In this document: positions 22,228 to 22,249 of the stretch, piece by piece
How positions within the stretch are numbered: the stretch's first letter is position 1
Layout of the letters: each line of letters begins with the position of its first letter
Assembly: GCA_021795795.1 (NCBI GenBank)
Contig: JAJYPA010000079.1
Location: 1-22,249 of the forward strand
Length of the DNA stretch: 22,249 nucleotides
Reading direction: 5' to 3'
From: Pseudomonadota bacterium
Lineage (GTDB): Bacteria; Pseudomonadota; Gammaproteobacteria; Halothiobacillales; Halothiobacillaceae
The notes under the pieces: generated by a model
What the model was told of the DNA's origin: nothing
What the model saw: only the letters and a program-made list of their open reading frames with translations
The model's database searches: none
Translations under genes and position numbers: made by a program

Positions 22228-22249
22228 AGTGTGCGGCATTGTAAAGGAG

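Overview
The window looks like one complete integrative genomic island of about 22 kb, inserted at the 3' end of a tRNA-Ala(CGC) gene that lies at the right edge on the minus strand. The host is probably a GC-rich beta- or gammaproteobacterium. This rests on the P4-type (DUF4102) integrase, the AlpA regulator, the Toprim/DUF3987 primase and the codon use. I cannot name a species.

Right to left, the layout is as follows. The tRNA-Ala (22152-22227) carries the att site in its 3' end. A terminator-like hairpin and C-rich integrase arm sites come next, then the integrase (20788-21987). A fused DUF262-DUF1524 (GmrSD-like, type IV restriction) gene follows only 31 nt downstream, on the same strand as the integrase. 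Convergent to it is a type I restriction-modification operon on the plus strand (11029-18407): a ribbon-helix-helix regulator, a 22-codon mini-ORF, hsdM, hsdS, an unrecognised gene with a possible D...ExK nuclease motif, and hsdR. Divergent from that operon are two overlapping genes of unknown function (8904-10927).

The replication/excision backbone of the island then runs leftward (4165-8662): alpA, a small membrane protein, a Toprim-DUF3987 primase, a zinc-motif gene broken by a one-base frameshift, an HGGxSTG-type gene, and a conserved backbone gene (here 'A'). Most of its junctions are 4-8 nt overlaps. Next comes a compact three-gene cassette (681-3878): a DUF262 protein, an AAA/DUF3696 ATPase and an unknown protein. 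It is bracketed by an imperfect direct repeat of about 140 bp, made of the A/B gene junction. The left end holds an intact copy of backbone gene 'B', a near-perfect copy of the integrase arm site, and a degenerate copy of the tRNA 3' end that probably marks the island boundary.

The cargo is nearly all defence-like. The type I system would cut unmodified DNA. The GmrSD-like enzyme would be expected to cut modified DNA. The three-gene DUF262/ATPase cassette and the two-gene unknown pair are candidate additional anti-phage systems. The best candidates for something undescribed are the 8904-10927 pair, the ExK protein inside the hsd operon, and the third protein (681-1643) of the DUF262/DUF3696 cassette.
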